From Polluticoccus soli (GTDB taxonomy: Bacteria; Bacteroidota; Bacteroidia; Chitinophagales; Chitinophagaceae), in contig NZ_JARJHT010000001.1 in the NCBI RefSeq assembly GCF_029269745.1, positions 62,001-126,000 on the forward strand: a DNA stretch of 64,000 nt, in the 5' to 3' direction. The notes under the pieces were generated by a model. It saw only the letters and a list, made by a program, of their open reading frames with translations. It was not told the DNA's origin and ran no database searches. Every line of letters begins with the position of its first letter. Position 1 is the stretch's first letter. Positions 7,683-16,150 of this stretch are shown piece by piece. A program made the translations under genes and the position numbers.

Positions 7683-9589
7683 GTGGTCGGTTGATTTGCA
7701 GTTGTTGTGTCATTAATAGTAAAATAGAAGGTGGTACCCTTACCCGGAGTAGACTCGGGCCATATCTTGCCGTGGTGGCGGTCTACGATCTTTTTACAGA
7801 TAGCCAGGCCAATACCAGTGCCGGGATATTCTTTACGCGTGTTCAAACGTCTGAATATTTCAAAAACCTTGATCATTTCACTTTGCTCAATACCTATACC
7901 GTTATCTGAGATCGCAAATTTAATATGCCCGTTCTCTTTTTCTGCCCTGATCCTTACTTCTGGCTTATCTGTATCGGTAAACTTCAATGCATTGCTCAGC
8001 AGGTTTTGCACTAGTTGCACCAATTGCACCCTATCACCTTCTACTATCTCAACACTATTGTCCACCGTGATCTTTGCATTGCTGGTATCAACAGAACTCT
8101 TCAGGTTTTGCAGCGCTTCATTGACAATATCATTTACAGCGACACGTTCTGTAATAAGTTCCATCTTGCCCAGCTGAGAATAATGCAGCAAGTTATTGAT
8201 CAGTTCGCGCATGCGGTTAGCTGCGGTTATCGACTTACCTATGTAGGCTTTCAAATCTATTGTTTGCGCCGCATCCAGCTTCATATCTATCAACTGCAGG
8301 AAGCTTTTAATAGTACGGATAGGCTCCTGCAGATCGTGCGATACGATAGACGTGAATTGTTCCAGTTCTCGGTTGGTATAAGAGAGTTCAGCGTTGGTCA
8401 CCTGCAGTTCACTGGCCAGGTTGCGATAGCGGTCAAAACTTTCGTGCAGTGCACGCTCTGCTTCTTTCCGTTCGGTAAGGTCGCGGGTTACTTTGGAGAA
8501 GCCGATGTGAGACCCTTCAGCATTGTATACAGCGGTGATCACCACGCTGGCCCAGAAACGGCTGCCGTCCTTTTTGATGCGCCAGCCTTCCTCTTCGTAC
8601 TTACCTTCTTCTTTTGCTATGCGCAATTCCATCGCCGGCTTATCGTTCAGTATATCTTCTTCAGGATAGAACGTAGAGAAGTATTTGCCGATTATTTCAT
8701 CGGCAGCATATCCACTAATATTTTTTGCCCCTTCATTCCAGTTAACGATACGCCCTTTTTCATCCATCATGAAGATGCCGTAATCCTTCACCTGCTCTAC
8801 CAGCCCACGATAGCGCTCCTCACTTTGGCGTAATGCTTCTTCGTTCTGCCTGCGTTCTGTAAGATCGCGCGTTACTTTTGAGAAGCCTATGTGCTTGTTC
8901 TGATCATTGAATAACGCAGTTATGACCACGTTTGCCCAGAACAACGACCCATCTTTTCGTACACGCCAGCCCTCTTCCTCGTATTTGCCGGTAGCCACTG
9001 CAATCACCAGCTCACGTTCAGGCTTCTTTTCATCAAGATCGACCTGGGTATAAAACGCCGAGAAGTGTTTGCCTATGATCTCATCAGGCGAGTAGCCTTT
9101 GATACGGCGGGCGCCTTCATTCCATGTCACTATGTGGCCGGTTGTATCCAGCAGAAAGATCGCATAGTCTTTCACGCTTTCCACCATCAGGCGGTAACGT
9201 TCTTCACTTTTCCTTAGTTCCGACTCACGTGCCATACGCTCCGAAAAGTCGCGAAGGATGATGCTATAGCCTGAAAAATTATTGTTTCGTTTATCGATAA
9301 TAGGCGCCAGCGACAACTGTGCCCAAAAGCGGCCACCGGTCTTTGTCGGCTTCCAGCCTTCAGATATAAACTTGCCTTTAGATTTAGCCTGCGAGAGTTC
9401 GTATTCCGATCGCACACGGTCTTCCTCACCGTTGTAAATCTTGTATAATGGCTGACCGATCAATTCGTCGGCTGCATAACCTGTTAATTGAGATGTGGCG
9501 GGGTTGATGTCTTTTATGTAGCCATCACTATCCAGGATAATGATCGCTTCGTTTATGGTCTCAAATAATTGTTGACAGTCGTGCAGCAT
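7679..9589 (-). CDS. soluble multi-PAS sensor histidine kinase
   Basis: 636 aa without a signal peptide or membrane segment, so it is cytoplasmic. Three PAS modules (about 5-115, 132-248 and 257-372), each followed by a PAC-type RDxxER linker. PAS2 and PAS3 are closely alike and look like an internal duplication. A coiled coil (380-410) leads to HisKA with the phospho-acceptor His418 in SHDLQEP. HATPase_c follows, with N-box NLLSNALKF, G1 DNGIGI and G2 GTGIGLAICKK. It is an orthodox kinase coupled by a 4-nt overlap to the receiver gene downstream. The signal is unknown; PAS cofactors cannot be read from sequence. Confidence 0.94.
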   Translation of the reverse strand: MLHDCQQLFETINEAIIILDSDGYIKDINPATSQLTGYAADELIGQPLYKIYNGEEDRVRSEYELSQAKSKGKFISEGWKPTKTGGRFWAQLSLAPIIDKRNNNFSGYSIILRDFSERMARESELRKSEERYRLMVESVKDYAIFLLDTTGHIVTWNEGARRIKGYSPDEIIGKHFSAFYTQVDLDEKKPERELVIAVATGKYEEEGWRVRKDGSLFWANVVITALFNDQNKHIGFSKVTRDLTERRQNEEALRQSEERYRGLVEQVKDYGIFMMDEKGRIVNWNEGAKNISGYAADEIIGKYFSTFYPEEDILNDKPAMELRIAKEEGKYEEEGWRIKKDGSRFWASVVITAVYNAEGSHIGFSKVTRDLTERKEAERALHESFDRYRNLASELQVTNAELSYTNRELEQFTSIVSHDLQEPIRTIKSFLQLIDMKLDAAQTIDLKAYIGKSITAANRMRELINNLLHYSQLGKMELITERVAVNDIVNEALQNLKSSVDTSNAKITVDNSVEIVEGDRVQLVQLVQNLLSNALKFTDTDKPEVRIRAEKENGHIKFAISDNGIGIEQSEMIKVFEIFRRLNTRKEYPGTGIGLAICKKIVDRHHGKIWPESTPGKGTTFYFTINDTTTANQPTT

Positions 9590-9756
9590 GAACCCGAGGG
9601 CCTTTTAGAGCTAATAAAGTTATAACGTCTTAAATGCAAGGCAAACACATGTAATACACTTCACATTTATTATCCTTACTATGTGGCATAATCTAGACTG
9701 TTAAAAAATCATGCCAACAGACTGCTTTTCAATCAACTATGATTGTAACCAGAAGC

Positions 9757-9787
9757 AAAAATGCCGCGCTTTCGCACGGCATTTTTT
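9757..9787. terminator. intrinsic terminator
   Basis: AAAAATGCCG pairs with CGGCATTTTT around a short GC-containing loop. On the minus strand it ends the gene at 9810-10274 and insulates the downstream kinase gene. Confidence 0.85.
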
Positions 9788-9809
9788 AATAATACATTAA
9801 TAAAATTTC

Positions 9810-10274
9810 TTACTTCGCGTCTTTCACACGCTCGCCTAAGATATAGATCTTATTCTCATCGTACTTGATGGTAACCATGTGCATATCAAAGTCGCCTGCC
9901 GACCATGCCTTTACCTGGCGGCCACCGCTTACGGTCTGGTAGATGTCTTCCTGCAGCTCGGTGATCAGTGTGTGCTGCTGGCCATACTCTCCTTTGTTGG
10001 TTTTAACCGTGCCGTTTGACTCCGCCATTATCCACCATTTTATCTTATCTGCTGGTACACCATGACGTTGAAACAAACCGGTACCATCGGGATTTAGTTG
10101 AATGATAGGTTCACCTTTCCCCTCGTACTTATATGTACCGGTAACGGTGTATCCGGGTATGCTGCGCACACCATAGTAGGTTTCGTCTTTGATCTTGATG
10201 GCTTCTGCTTTCTGGGCGTAGCTATTTAAAACGAAGAAAACTGATAATACAATTAGAGAAAGTACCCGGGTCAT
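9810..10274 (-). CDS. secreted hypothetical protein
   Basis: 154 aa with a clear signal peptide (residues 1-20, hydrophobic core LSLIVLSVFFVLNSYA, then Gln). The mature part is a small beta-rich domain: GYTVTGTYKYEGKGEPIIQLNPDGTGLFQRHG recalls the short lipocalin-like or META-like domains of Bacteroidota exported proteins, but I do not recognise a named family. It probably acts in the periplasm. A dyad symmetry 56 nt upstream of the start is a candidate operator. A terminator follows the gene. Confidence 0.7.
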   Translation of the reverse strand: MTRVLSLIVLSVFFVLNSYAQKAEAIKIKDETYYGVRSIPGYTVTGTYKYEGKGEPIIQLNPDGTGLFQRHGVPADKIKWWIMAESNGTVKTNKGEYGQQHTLITELQEDIYQTVSGGRQVKAWSAGDFDMHMVTIKYDENKIYILGERVKDAK

Positions 10275-10329
10275 AAAATTGGCTTTTAGTTTAGACCCGA
10301 AAAATAGACCGCGCCTTCTAGTGCTGAAA

Positions 10330-10345
10330 TACCCAGATATGGGTA
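10330..10345. promoter_or_regulatory. dyad TACCCA-N4-TGGGTA, candidate operator
   Basis: Perfect 6-bp inverted arms around GATA in the divergent space between the secreted gene (start 10274) and the cysteine desulfurase gene (start 10474). It sits 56 nt upstream of the former. No adjacent regulator gene is visible. Confidence 0.4.
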
Positions 10346-10418
10346 ATATTTATGCGTAAACGCAGGCTCATAATACATAAAAACTATGCAAATACAAGTC
10401 ATAAAACCTGCTCATATC

Positions 10419-10450
10419 ATTGCCCAAAACCCATATATTTCATAACTTTG
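10419..10450 (+). promoter_or_regulatory. Bacteroidota-type housekeeping promoter
   Basis: ATTG at 10419-10422 (-33 element), a 20-nt spacer, then TAACTTTG at 10443-10450 (-7 element, TAnnTTTG). Transcription should start near 10457, giving a leader of roughly 17 nt before the ATG at 10474. Confidence 0.7.
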
Positions 10451-10473
10451 CAAGCTAAAATTACCCACTGCTA

Positions 10474-11607
10474 ATGCGCCGTATTTATTTCGACAATGCT
10501 GCTACCACCGCGCTCGATCCGGAAGTGCTGGATGCTATGATGCCTTACCTGACAGAAAAGTTTGGCAACCCTTCATCCATCTACTCTTATGGCCGTGAAA
10601 CCAAGATGGCCATCGAGACAGCGCGTAAATCTGTAGCCCGCATTTTGAACTGCAACCCGGGTGAGGTATTCTTCACTTCGGGCGGTACGGAAAGCAGCAA
10701 TACGGCCATACATTGTTCTGTGCGCGATCTGGGGTGTAAACACATCATCACTTCTCCTATCGAGCACCACGCTACCCTGCACACAGTAGAGCACCTCGAT
10801 AAATCGGGCCAGGCAAAACTGAGCCTGGTGAAACTGGGTAAAGACGGTCATATAGACCTGGTGCACCTGGAAGAACTGCTGGCTGGTAGCTCTGAAAAAA
10901 CGTTGGTTACACTGATGCACGCCAACAATGAAGTAGGCAACCTGCTGAAGATAAAAGCTGTTAGCGAGCTGTGTGAAAAATACAGCGCCATCTTCCACAG
11001 CGATATGGTGCAGACCATCGGTCACTACCCCATCGATCTGAAAACTATCAACGTACACTTTGTGAGCGCTGCAGGCCATAAATTCCATGGTCCTAAAGGC
11101 GTGGGCATGTTGTATGTGAACGAGAATATCAAGATCAATCCACTGCTGTGCGGCGGCGCGCAAGAGCGCAACATGCGTGCAGGTACGGAGAACCTGTATG
11201 GCATCGTAGGTTTTGCCAAAGCGCTGGAGCTGGCAATGGACCGCTACGAAAGCGACAGCAATCATATCAAAGACCTCAAACAATACATGTCGGGGAAATT
11301 GCAGGAGCAATTCCCCGGTGTCTGTTTTAACGGCGATACTAATGGTAGCTGCCTGTACACCGTACTGAATGTCGGCTTCCCTAAAAACGACAAGTCAGAC
11401 ATGCTGCTGTTCAACCTCGATATCGCTGGTATCTGCGTAAGCGGTGGCAGTGCCTGTAGCAGCGGTGCCAACTCTGTAAGCCACGTGATCAAAGCCATCT
11501 GCAATGGCCGCAGTGAAACCATGGTACCTATCCGCTTCTCTTTCTCCCGCCACAACACCAAAACTGAAGTGGACGAGGTAGTAGAAAAGCTGAAGGAGCT
11601 GGTGTAG
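10474..11607 (+). CDS. cysteine desulfurase (IscS/NifS family)
   Basis: 377 aa, a PLP-dependent class V aminotransferase fold. It removes sulfur from cysteine as a persulfide for Fe-S cluster, tRNA thiolation or cofactor synthesis. The PLP lysine is K203 in SAAGHKFHGPKG. The PLP-stacking His lies in EHHAT (about 98), and the catalytic Cys is C328 in SGGSACSSG. The N-terminal YFDNAATT is typical. Its length and the short Cys loop fit the IscS/NifS group I. No iscU or other Fe-S gene is adjacent, so the precise role is unassigned. Confidence 0.93.
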   Translation: MRRIYFDNAATTALDPEVLDAMMPYLTEKFGNPSSIYSYGRETKMAIETARKSVARILNCNPGEVFFTSGGTESSNTAIHCSVRDLGCKHIITSPIEHHATLHTVEHLDKSGQAKLSLVKLGKDGHIDLVHLEELLAGSSEKTLVTLMHANNEVGNLLKIKAVSELCEKYSAIFHSDMVQTIGHYPIDLKTINVHFVSAAGHKFHGPKGVGMLYVNENIKINPLLCGGAQERNMRAGTENLYGIVGFAKALELAMDRYESDSNHIKDLKQYMSGKLQEQFPGVCFNGDTNGSCLYTVLNVGFPKNDKSDMLLFNLDIAGICVSGGSACSSGANSVSHVIKAICNGRSETMVPIRFSFSRHNTKTEVDEVVEKLKELV

Positions 11608-11640
11608 TTCACTAAATAATCAGCGATCAAAATAATTAAC

Positions 11641-11665
11641 GAAAGCCATCCAACGGATGGCTTTC
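11641..11665 (+). terminator. hairpin after cysteine desulfurase gene
   Basis: An 11-bp perfect stem, GAAAGCCATCC with its complement, and an AAC loop. The following T tract is interrupted, so termination may be partial. Confidence 0.65.
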
Positions 11666-11668
11666 CTG

Positions 11669-12018
11669 TTTCTATAACTTTTTGCAGCCAGCTGATTTCT
11701 TGCTATTGAGCATCGTTGCTGCCTGCCCCGCCCAATCGGCGGGGTCGCACCCTTCAACGGCGGGACTTCTACAACATAAGAACCGGCATGAGCGATGAAA
11801 GCGTTAAGAAAAATGTCGGAACGCAGCGGCCGCATTGAAAGTCACAGTAGCGCTATCAGACCAGATCAACATTGCCTGGCACTTACTACTAATGACGATA
11901 GTAAGCTATTTCAATGCAGCGTAGTGCAGGCATTTTTTAGCTTGAGTCGCTAAGCCTTGAACTTTTCTTTGCTTCTTTCTTTTGGTTCAAGCCAAAAGAA
12001 AGAAGAAGATAATATGAG
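11669..12018. repeat. non-coding spacer with inverted repeats
   Basis: I see no convincing gene. The spacer has two notable inverted repeats. CCCCGCC pairs with GGCGGGG at 11726-11744 (5-nt loop). CTTCTTTCTTTTGG pairs with its exact complement at 11972-12005 (14-bp stem, 6-nt loop), ending 13 nt from the T9SS gene stop. Hairpins of the CTTTTGG...CCAAAAG kind recur between genes in Bacteroidota from memory. The second one may act as a bidirectional terminator. Confidence 0.6.
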
Positions 12019-14619
12019 CTATCGTTTCGTCACCTTCACAACACTCCTGCTACCATCAGCCCCCGTCAGCAGCACCACATAACTACCCGGTACAAACTGC
12101 GAGATATTGATAACGTCTTTAACAGTAATTATAACGCCATTATACACTTCCTGCCCCAGCACATTCAGTATCGATACCTGCATACCGGCTTCGCCTTCTA
12201 TGGTCATCTCATTAGCAACCGGGTTAGGATATACTTTGTAGTGCGTATTTGCAACATCGTTGATGCCCGTCTTGATGTGCACTGCTATCTTGTTGCTTTC
12301 TACATTGGCGGGGTTGGTACACCACTCACTGCTGGTTATTACGCAGCTGATCTCATCATTGTCTGAGAGATTATTAGCACTCCAGGTGGTGCTGGTGGCG
12401 CCAACTATGTTGCTGCCATTGCGTTTCCATTGATAGGTTGGGTTGCTGCCTGCATTGCCGCCGGGCGTGGCGGTGAACATCACCGTTTGCCATGGGCTGA
12501 GTGGTGTAGATGGATTGGCTGTGATGCTGATAGTAGCCGGAGGAGCTGGTGGCAATACCGTCATACCTACCTTGTTGCTATACAATACAAGCGGCGCGCT
12601 GCATAACCCTGTCACTGTCATGCGGCAATAAAAGCTGTCGCCGTTGGCTATACCGGTTGCCGGGAAAGTGAGCCCCATTGCACCTGTCATCAGGTTACCG
12701 TTCTTGTACCATTGATACTGTGGACTGCTGCCGCCGTTATTGGGCACAGCCACAAAGCTGGCGTTGGGCGACAGCTGGCAAATGGTATCGTTCGGGCTCG
12801 GGTAGGCACCAATGCTCGATACGTTATTGACCACGACAACTGTACTACCTGCGCCTGTTGAGGGGCAGCCATTCAGCGTAGCGGTTACGCTGTAGATACC
12901 TGCATTATTTAGTGTCGCCGGGTTGATAGCAGGATTTTGCTGGTTTGATGTAAATCCGTTAGGCCCCGTCCAGCTATATACGCTGCCTGCTGTACCATTT
13001 GCAGTAAGATTGAGTGGTGCACCCGCGCATATCGGCGTGTTGCTGCCGGCCATTGGCGTAGCAGGTGTAGGTTTTACAATAACGGTTGTATTACCTGCTG
13101 AAGAAGTGCAACCATTCAGCGTAGCGGTTACATTGTATACACCTCCGTTGCCGGAGTTTACGTTCAGCACATAAGGGTTTTGAAGACCGCTGCCGAACGA
13201 TGCAGGACCATTCCAGTTATAGCTTACACCTGCAGTGGTGCTGCTCGCAGTCATGCCCAGGCTGTCGCCGGGGCATAGCGGGCCATTATTCGTTGCTGTA
13301 GGTACGGCGGGCATGGGTTTTACCAACACGGTCACCGTGTCCTTGGCATCGCAGTTATTGAGCGTTGCCGTTACTATATAGTCACCGCTGTGCGCTGTGG
13401 TAGTGCTGACGCGCGATGGGTTCTGCACGCCTGCTGTATAGGTTGCCGGCCCCGTCCAACTGTACGTAGCACCTGCGCCACCGCTGGTGCTTGTCAGGCT
13501 CAGAGTTCCGCCTTCGCAAACAGCACTGTTGCTGCCGGCAGTTATTGCTGCGGGCGACTGGTTGACTGTTACAGTCACCGTATCCTTACCTATGCAGCCA
13601 TGCAGCCTGCCAGTCACTATATAATCGCCCGACTGTGTAACGGTACTATTGGCGATAGAAGGGTTTTGCACATTAGAAGTATAGGACAAAGCCCCTGCCC
13701 AGCTCCAGTTATAACCGCTGCCTGTTGTATTGGCCGTAAGATTAAGCGTACTACCTGAACACACCGGTGTGTTAGCTGCCGCATTCAGGCTGGGTGGCGG
13801 TGCATTGCCTATGGCAATGTTCTTTATGTTGATGTCAGAAGTATCTACAGGGTTAGTAGAGATGATGCGCAGCTTGTAGCCGGTACCTGTAGGCGTATTT
13901 ACGGGGATCTGACATTTAATGGTATCTGTAGTATCTGCCGAACGGGTACCGATATTAATGGGAGTAGCGAAGCTGCCCGCAGCATTAGAAAGTTGTGCAG
14001 TAAACACATTGTTACTCTTAAACCTGCCCATGGTGGTAAACGCCAGCTTAATACTATCAAGAGAGCAGAGCAGGGTGTCTTGCATAGGCTCTTTTATAGA
14101 TACCGTAGTATCACCACCGAATTGGAAACTAAAAAGACTACCGCCCCCAGCCCATGTTGGTTCCATGACACGTATAGAATCGATAGCGATAATATTAGTA
14201 AAATGTACTGCGACATTGCCCACGCCCTGAATATCCCCTGACGAATTCACTGTGATAGTATTTATTGGGCCGCAGCTAGAACTCGAAAACATGGAAGAAT
14301 TCAGAAAATAATGGCTACCGTTAACGTAAAAACTCAAAATTTCTCCCGTGTGTATTTGAGTGAATTCTACAATTACATAATTAGCTGGGTTTGAGAACGT
14401 GAACATCCAACCTGTGTTAACAGCCTGCCCAGCAGCATACGGTCCAACGCAGCTATAACCATTAGGGGGACTGTTAACTGGGGTCACTGTTACCGTTCGG
14501 TTGCCTATCGATTGCGCTCCGGAAAGATGGGTTATAGGGTAATAAACCTGTGCGCGAATGCTTACATGTGCACATATTATCAATAAGAGAAAGAACAAAC
14601 TGGCGGTCCGGTAATTCAT
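12019..14619 (-). CDS. large Ig-like T9SS type-A surface protein
   Basis: 866 aa with a signal peptide (about residues 1-23). Residues 24-170 form an N-terminal domain starting VYYPITHLSG, clearly related to the N-terminus of the protein at 25585-27945. From about 270 to 600 there are roughly five Ig/PKD-like repeats of about 80 residues, each with an initial Pro/Cys-Gly strand and SW/NW motifs. Two further Ig-like modules follow (PQYQWYKNG, PTYQWKRNG). It ends in a type-A T9SS sorting domain (YKVYPNPVANEM, LGQEV, VPGSYVVLL). A cell-surface adhesin or structural protein; ligand unknown. Confidence 0.87.
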   Translation of the reverse strand: MNYRTASLFFLLLIICAHVSIRAQVYYPITHLSGAQSIGNRTVTVTPVNSPPNGYSCVGPYAAGQAVNTGWMFTFSNPANYVIVEFTQIHTGEILSFYVNGSHYFLNSSMFSSSSCGPINTITVNSSGDIQGVGNVAVHFTNIIAIDSIRVMEPTWAGGGSLFSFQFGGDTTVSIKEPMQDTLLCSLDSIKLAFTTMGRFKSNNVFTAQLSNAAGSFATPINIGTRSADTTDTIKCQIPVNTPTGTGYKLRIISTNPVDTSDINIKNIAIGNAPPPSLNAAANTPVCSGSTLNLTANTTGSGYNWSWAGALSYTSNVQNPSIANSTVTQSGDYIVTGRLHGCIGKDTVTVTVNQSPAAITAGSNSAVCEGGTLSLTSTSGGAGATYSWTGPATYTAGVQNPSRVSTTTAHSGDYIVTATLNNCDAKDTVTVLVKPMPAVPTATNNGPLCPGDSLGMTASSTTAGVSYNWNGPASFGSGLQNPYVLNVNSGNGGVYNVTATLNGCTSSAGNTTVIVKPTPATPMAGSNTPICAGAPLNLTANGTAGSVYSWTGPNGFTSNQQNPAINPATLNNAGIYSVTATLNGCPSTGAGSTVVVVNNVSSIGAYPSPNDTICQLSPNASFVAVPNNGGSSPQYQWYKNGNLMTGAMGLTFPATGIANGDSFYCRMTVTGLCSAPLVLYSNKVGMTVLPPAPPATISITANPSTPLSPWQTVMFTATPGGNAGSNPTYQWKRNGSNIVGATSTTWSANNLSDNDEISCVITSSEWCTNPANVESNKIAVHIKTGINDVANTHYKVYPNPVANEMTIEGEAGMQVSILNVLGQEVYNGVIITVKDVINISQFVPGSYVVLLTGADGSRSVVKVTKR

Positions 14620-14664
14620 GCAGATAGTTTTGTACTAAGCTAAAAAAAATCTACCGGTCAGAAA

Positions 14665-14682
14665 ACCCCTGAAAACAGGGGT
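14665..14682. promoter_or_regulatory. dyad ACCCCTG-N4-CAGGGGT upstream of the Ig-like gene
   Basis: A perfect 7-bp inverted repeat around AAAA, 46 nt upstream of the minus-strand start at 14619. It could be an operator or a leader hairpin. It resembles the ACCC...GGGT dyad at 10330-10345, which also lies about 50 nt upstream of a secreted-protein gene. Confidence 0.35.
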
Positions 14683-14737
14683 ATAAAATTGGAGGTTTTC
14701 CGGGATTGATGTAGCAATAAGGCGGGTGTAGCCCCAT

Positions 14738-14802
14738 CTGGCGCGGGTCTTCCGCAGGACGACCCGTGTCTAAATAAATCAGCCGGTCTCTGACCGGCAT
14801 TT
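14738..14802 (-). repeat. REP-like element, left copy flanking the RAYT gene
   Basis: An inverted copy of the element at 15411-15475. It contains two hairpins. One pairs CGGGTC (14744-14749) with GACCCG (14761-14766) around an 11-nt loop. The other pairs GCCGGTC with GACCGGC around a 3-nt loop (14782-14798). It lies 23 nt beyond the RAYT stop codon. Confidence 0.8.
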
Positions 14803-14824
14803 GAAATACAAGAGCTGAAATTAA

Positions 14825-15379
14825 CTACAAAAGCATTTCAAGTTTTAATAAACCCGGCTTATTGTTGTAATAATCGTCAGCACTACTATACTTATAATGT
14901 TGCGGCTCCCAAACAATACCGGCGCGGACGGGGTTTTCGTGAAGGTAGTTGAGTCGCTGACGTGTGAGATATTCATTACTCAATTCAATAGGATGATAGT
15001 CCTGTTGCCAGAATTGATGTCCCTCATTCGCATTGTTGTTTCCACCTGCGAACCGAAACATATTCATCAGCCATTCCTTTCGGCTCTCCTGTGGGTTTTG
15101 ATCAATAGCATTTATCAGCGAACGGCTTGTAAACTTTTTGAAATCACGGACGATATCCGGTAGTTGCTTACCGTCTGTCGCACTGACTATTAAATGCAGA
15201 TGATTACTCATGATCACCCATGCGTGTACAATTAACCCTTTGTTTTCCTGGCAGTATTTCAGACTGTCGATGATTATGTCCTTGTATGCTTCTCTGCTAA
15301 GAGCATCTGCCCATCCAACTACTGTTGTTGTAATAAAATGTGGCATCCAGCTTTCGTGTACTTTATATCTGTCGGACAT
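14825..15379 (-). CDS. REP-associated tyrosine transposase (RAYT, Y1 HUH family)
   Basis: 184 aa from the ATG at 15379. A longer frame starting at 15466 is rejected because it would begin inside the flanking REP element. The HUH motif is NHLHLIV with H60 and H62. The presumed nucleophile is Y145 in LNYLHENPVRAGIV, the conserved RAYT C-terminal block. RAYTs nick and rejoin single-stranded REP hairpins and belong to the IS200/IS605 TnpA superfamily, but they are usually domesticated single-copy genes. Matching inverted REP elements flank this gene on both sides, so it sits in its own REP doublet. All catalytic residues look intact. Confidence 0.9.
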   Translation of the reverse strand: MSDRYKVHESWMPHFITTTVVGWADALSREAYKDIIIDSLKYCQENKGLIVHAWVIMSNHLHLIVSATDGKQLPDIVRDFKKFTSRSLINAIDQNPQESRKEWLMNMFRFAGGNNNANEGHQFWQQDYHPIELSNEYLTRQRLNYLHENPVRAGIVWEPQHYKYSSADDYYNNKPGLLKLEMLL

Positions 15380-15410
15380 GCTACAAGATAATATTTGGCT
15401 GCGGTTCTTT

Positions 15411-15475
15411 GAATGCCGGTCAGAGACCGGCTGATTTGGTTTGACACGAGTGATCCTGCGGAACACTCGCGCCAG
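15411..15475 (+). repeat. REP-like element, right copy flanking the RAYT gene
   Basis: Carries GCCGGTC/GACCGGC (15415-15431, loop AGA), then CGAGTG (15447-15452) pairing with CACTCG (15464-15469) around an 11-nt loop. The loop differs from that of the left copy in one base. Two stem positions differ between the copies, and both changes preserve pairing. It lies 31 nt upstream of the RAYT start. Confidence 0.82.
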
Positions 15476-15483
15476 AGTAGTAA

Positions 15484-15680
15484 TAGACTCCCCTCCTCAG
15501 ATGAGGAGGGGCACACCGGCAGAGGGCGAACAGCCCGTTGCCGGTCGGGGTGGTTGAAACGCTGAGAATTTAAACTTCCGCTGAAGGAACATTCCTCAGC
15601 CATCCAACCACCCCGGTTTGCAACGAGCCCTTCGGGCTCTCTGCAAACTGCCCCTCCTTATTTAAGGAGGGGAGTTTCTA
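15484..15680. repeat. large nested inverted-repeat element
   Basis: Two opposed arms of about 75-80 nt surround a core of about 45 nt. The outer end of each arm is its own hairpin: CCCCTCCTC with GAGGAGGGG at 15490-15511, and CCCCTCCTTA with its complement at 15651-15672. The inner ends pair GGGGTGGTTG (15547-15556) with CAACCACCCC (15605-15614). Elements built from these CCCCTCCT and GGGGTGGTTG blocks recur in Bacteroidota intergenic DNA from memory. No coding sequence is inside. Confidence 0.75.
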
Positions 15681-16150
15681 TATTACTGCACAACAAAATA
15701 AATAAATCATTGTATATTTGTAATAAATAAAAAACTGGGCCTATGCCTTGCACGATCAGGTCACCAAATGCGAAATAATTGTTCTCTCCCGTTTGTTTCC
15801 TCACAGGGAATAACACCAAATTGACAACAACGGCAACAAAAAACACGCTATGAAAACATCCTTTCTCAATCCCAACCCGCTTTACTCCTGCATTAGAGCG
15901 CAAACTGCCGCAACACTGAAGCTCCGGAAAACAAAATCCATGACAAAACCGGCAACAAATGCTATCAACGAATAGAAAAATTCATCAATCCTTTCACAAA
16001 TGTTAGTTTCAAAAACGACAACATCCTGTAACAAATTCGGCTGCAAAGCTGTCGCTACAATAGCGTCGGTCTAATAAGTCAAATCGGATTAATCTGAGGT
16101 TCAGAAACATTGGAACAACTTTTATAATACAACCTATAAATCAACGCCAC
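15681..16150. other. A/T-rich spacer, no convincing gene
   Basis: 470 bases between the repeat element and the SRPBCC gene. One short ATG frame, 15850-15975 (41 codons, basic, Thr/Asn/Lys-rich), has no recognisable feature and could be chance. Several GACAAC/GGCAACAAA words recur. A minus-strand frame at 15658-15903 runs into the repeat and is unlikely to be real. Confidence 0.5.

Noticed and set aside
8015-8833. 272-codon plus-strand frame opposite the PAS kinase
   Set aside because: It is antisense to strongly conserved PAS and HisKA motifs and shows no domain of its own.
10573-11310. 245-codon minus-strand frame opposite the cysteine desulfurase
   Set aside because: Shadow of a conserved enzyme; its composition follows the complementary codons.
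15379-15466. 29-codon N-terminal extension of the RAYT gene
   Set aside because: It runs through the right REP hairpins; the ATG at 15379 matches the family's usual start.
15658-15903. 81-codon minus-strand frame beside the nested repeat
   Set aside because: Its end is formed by the repeat arm and it shows no recognisable signal or domain.
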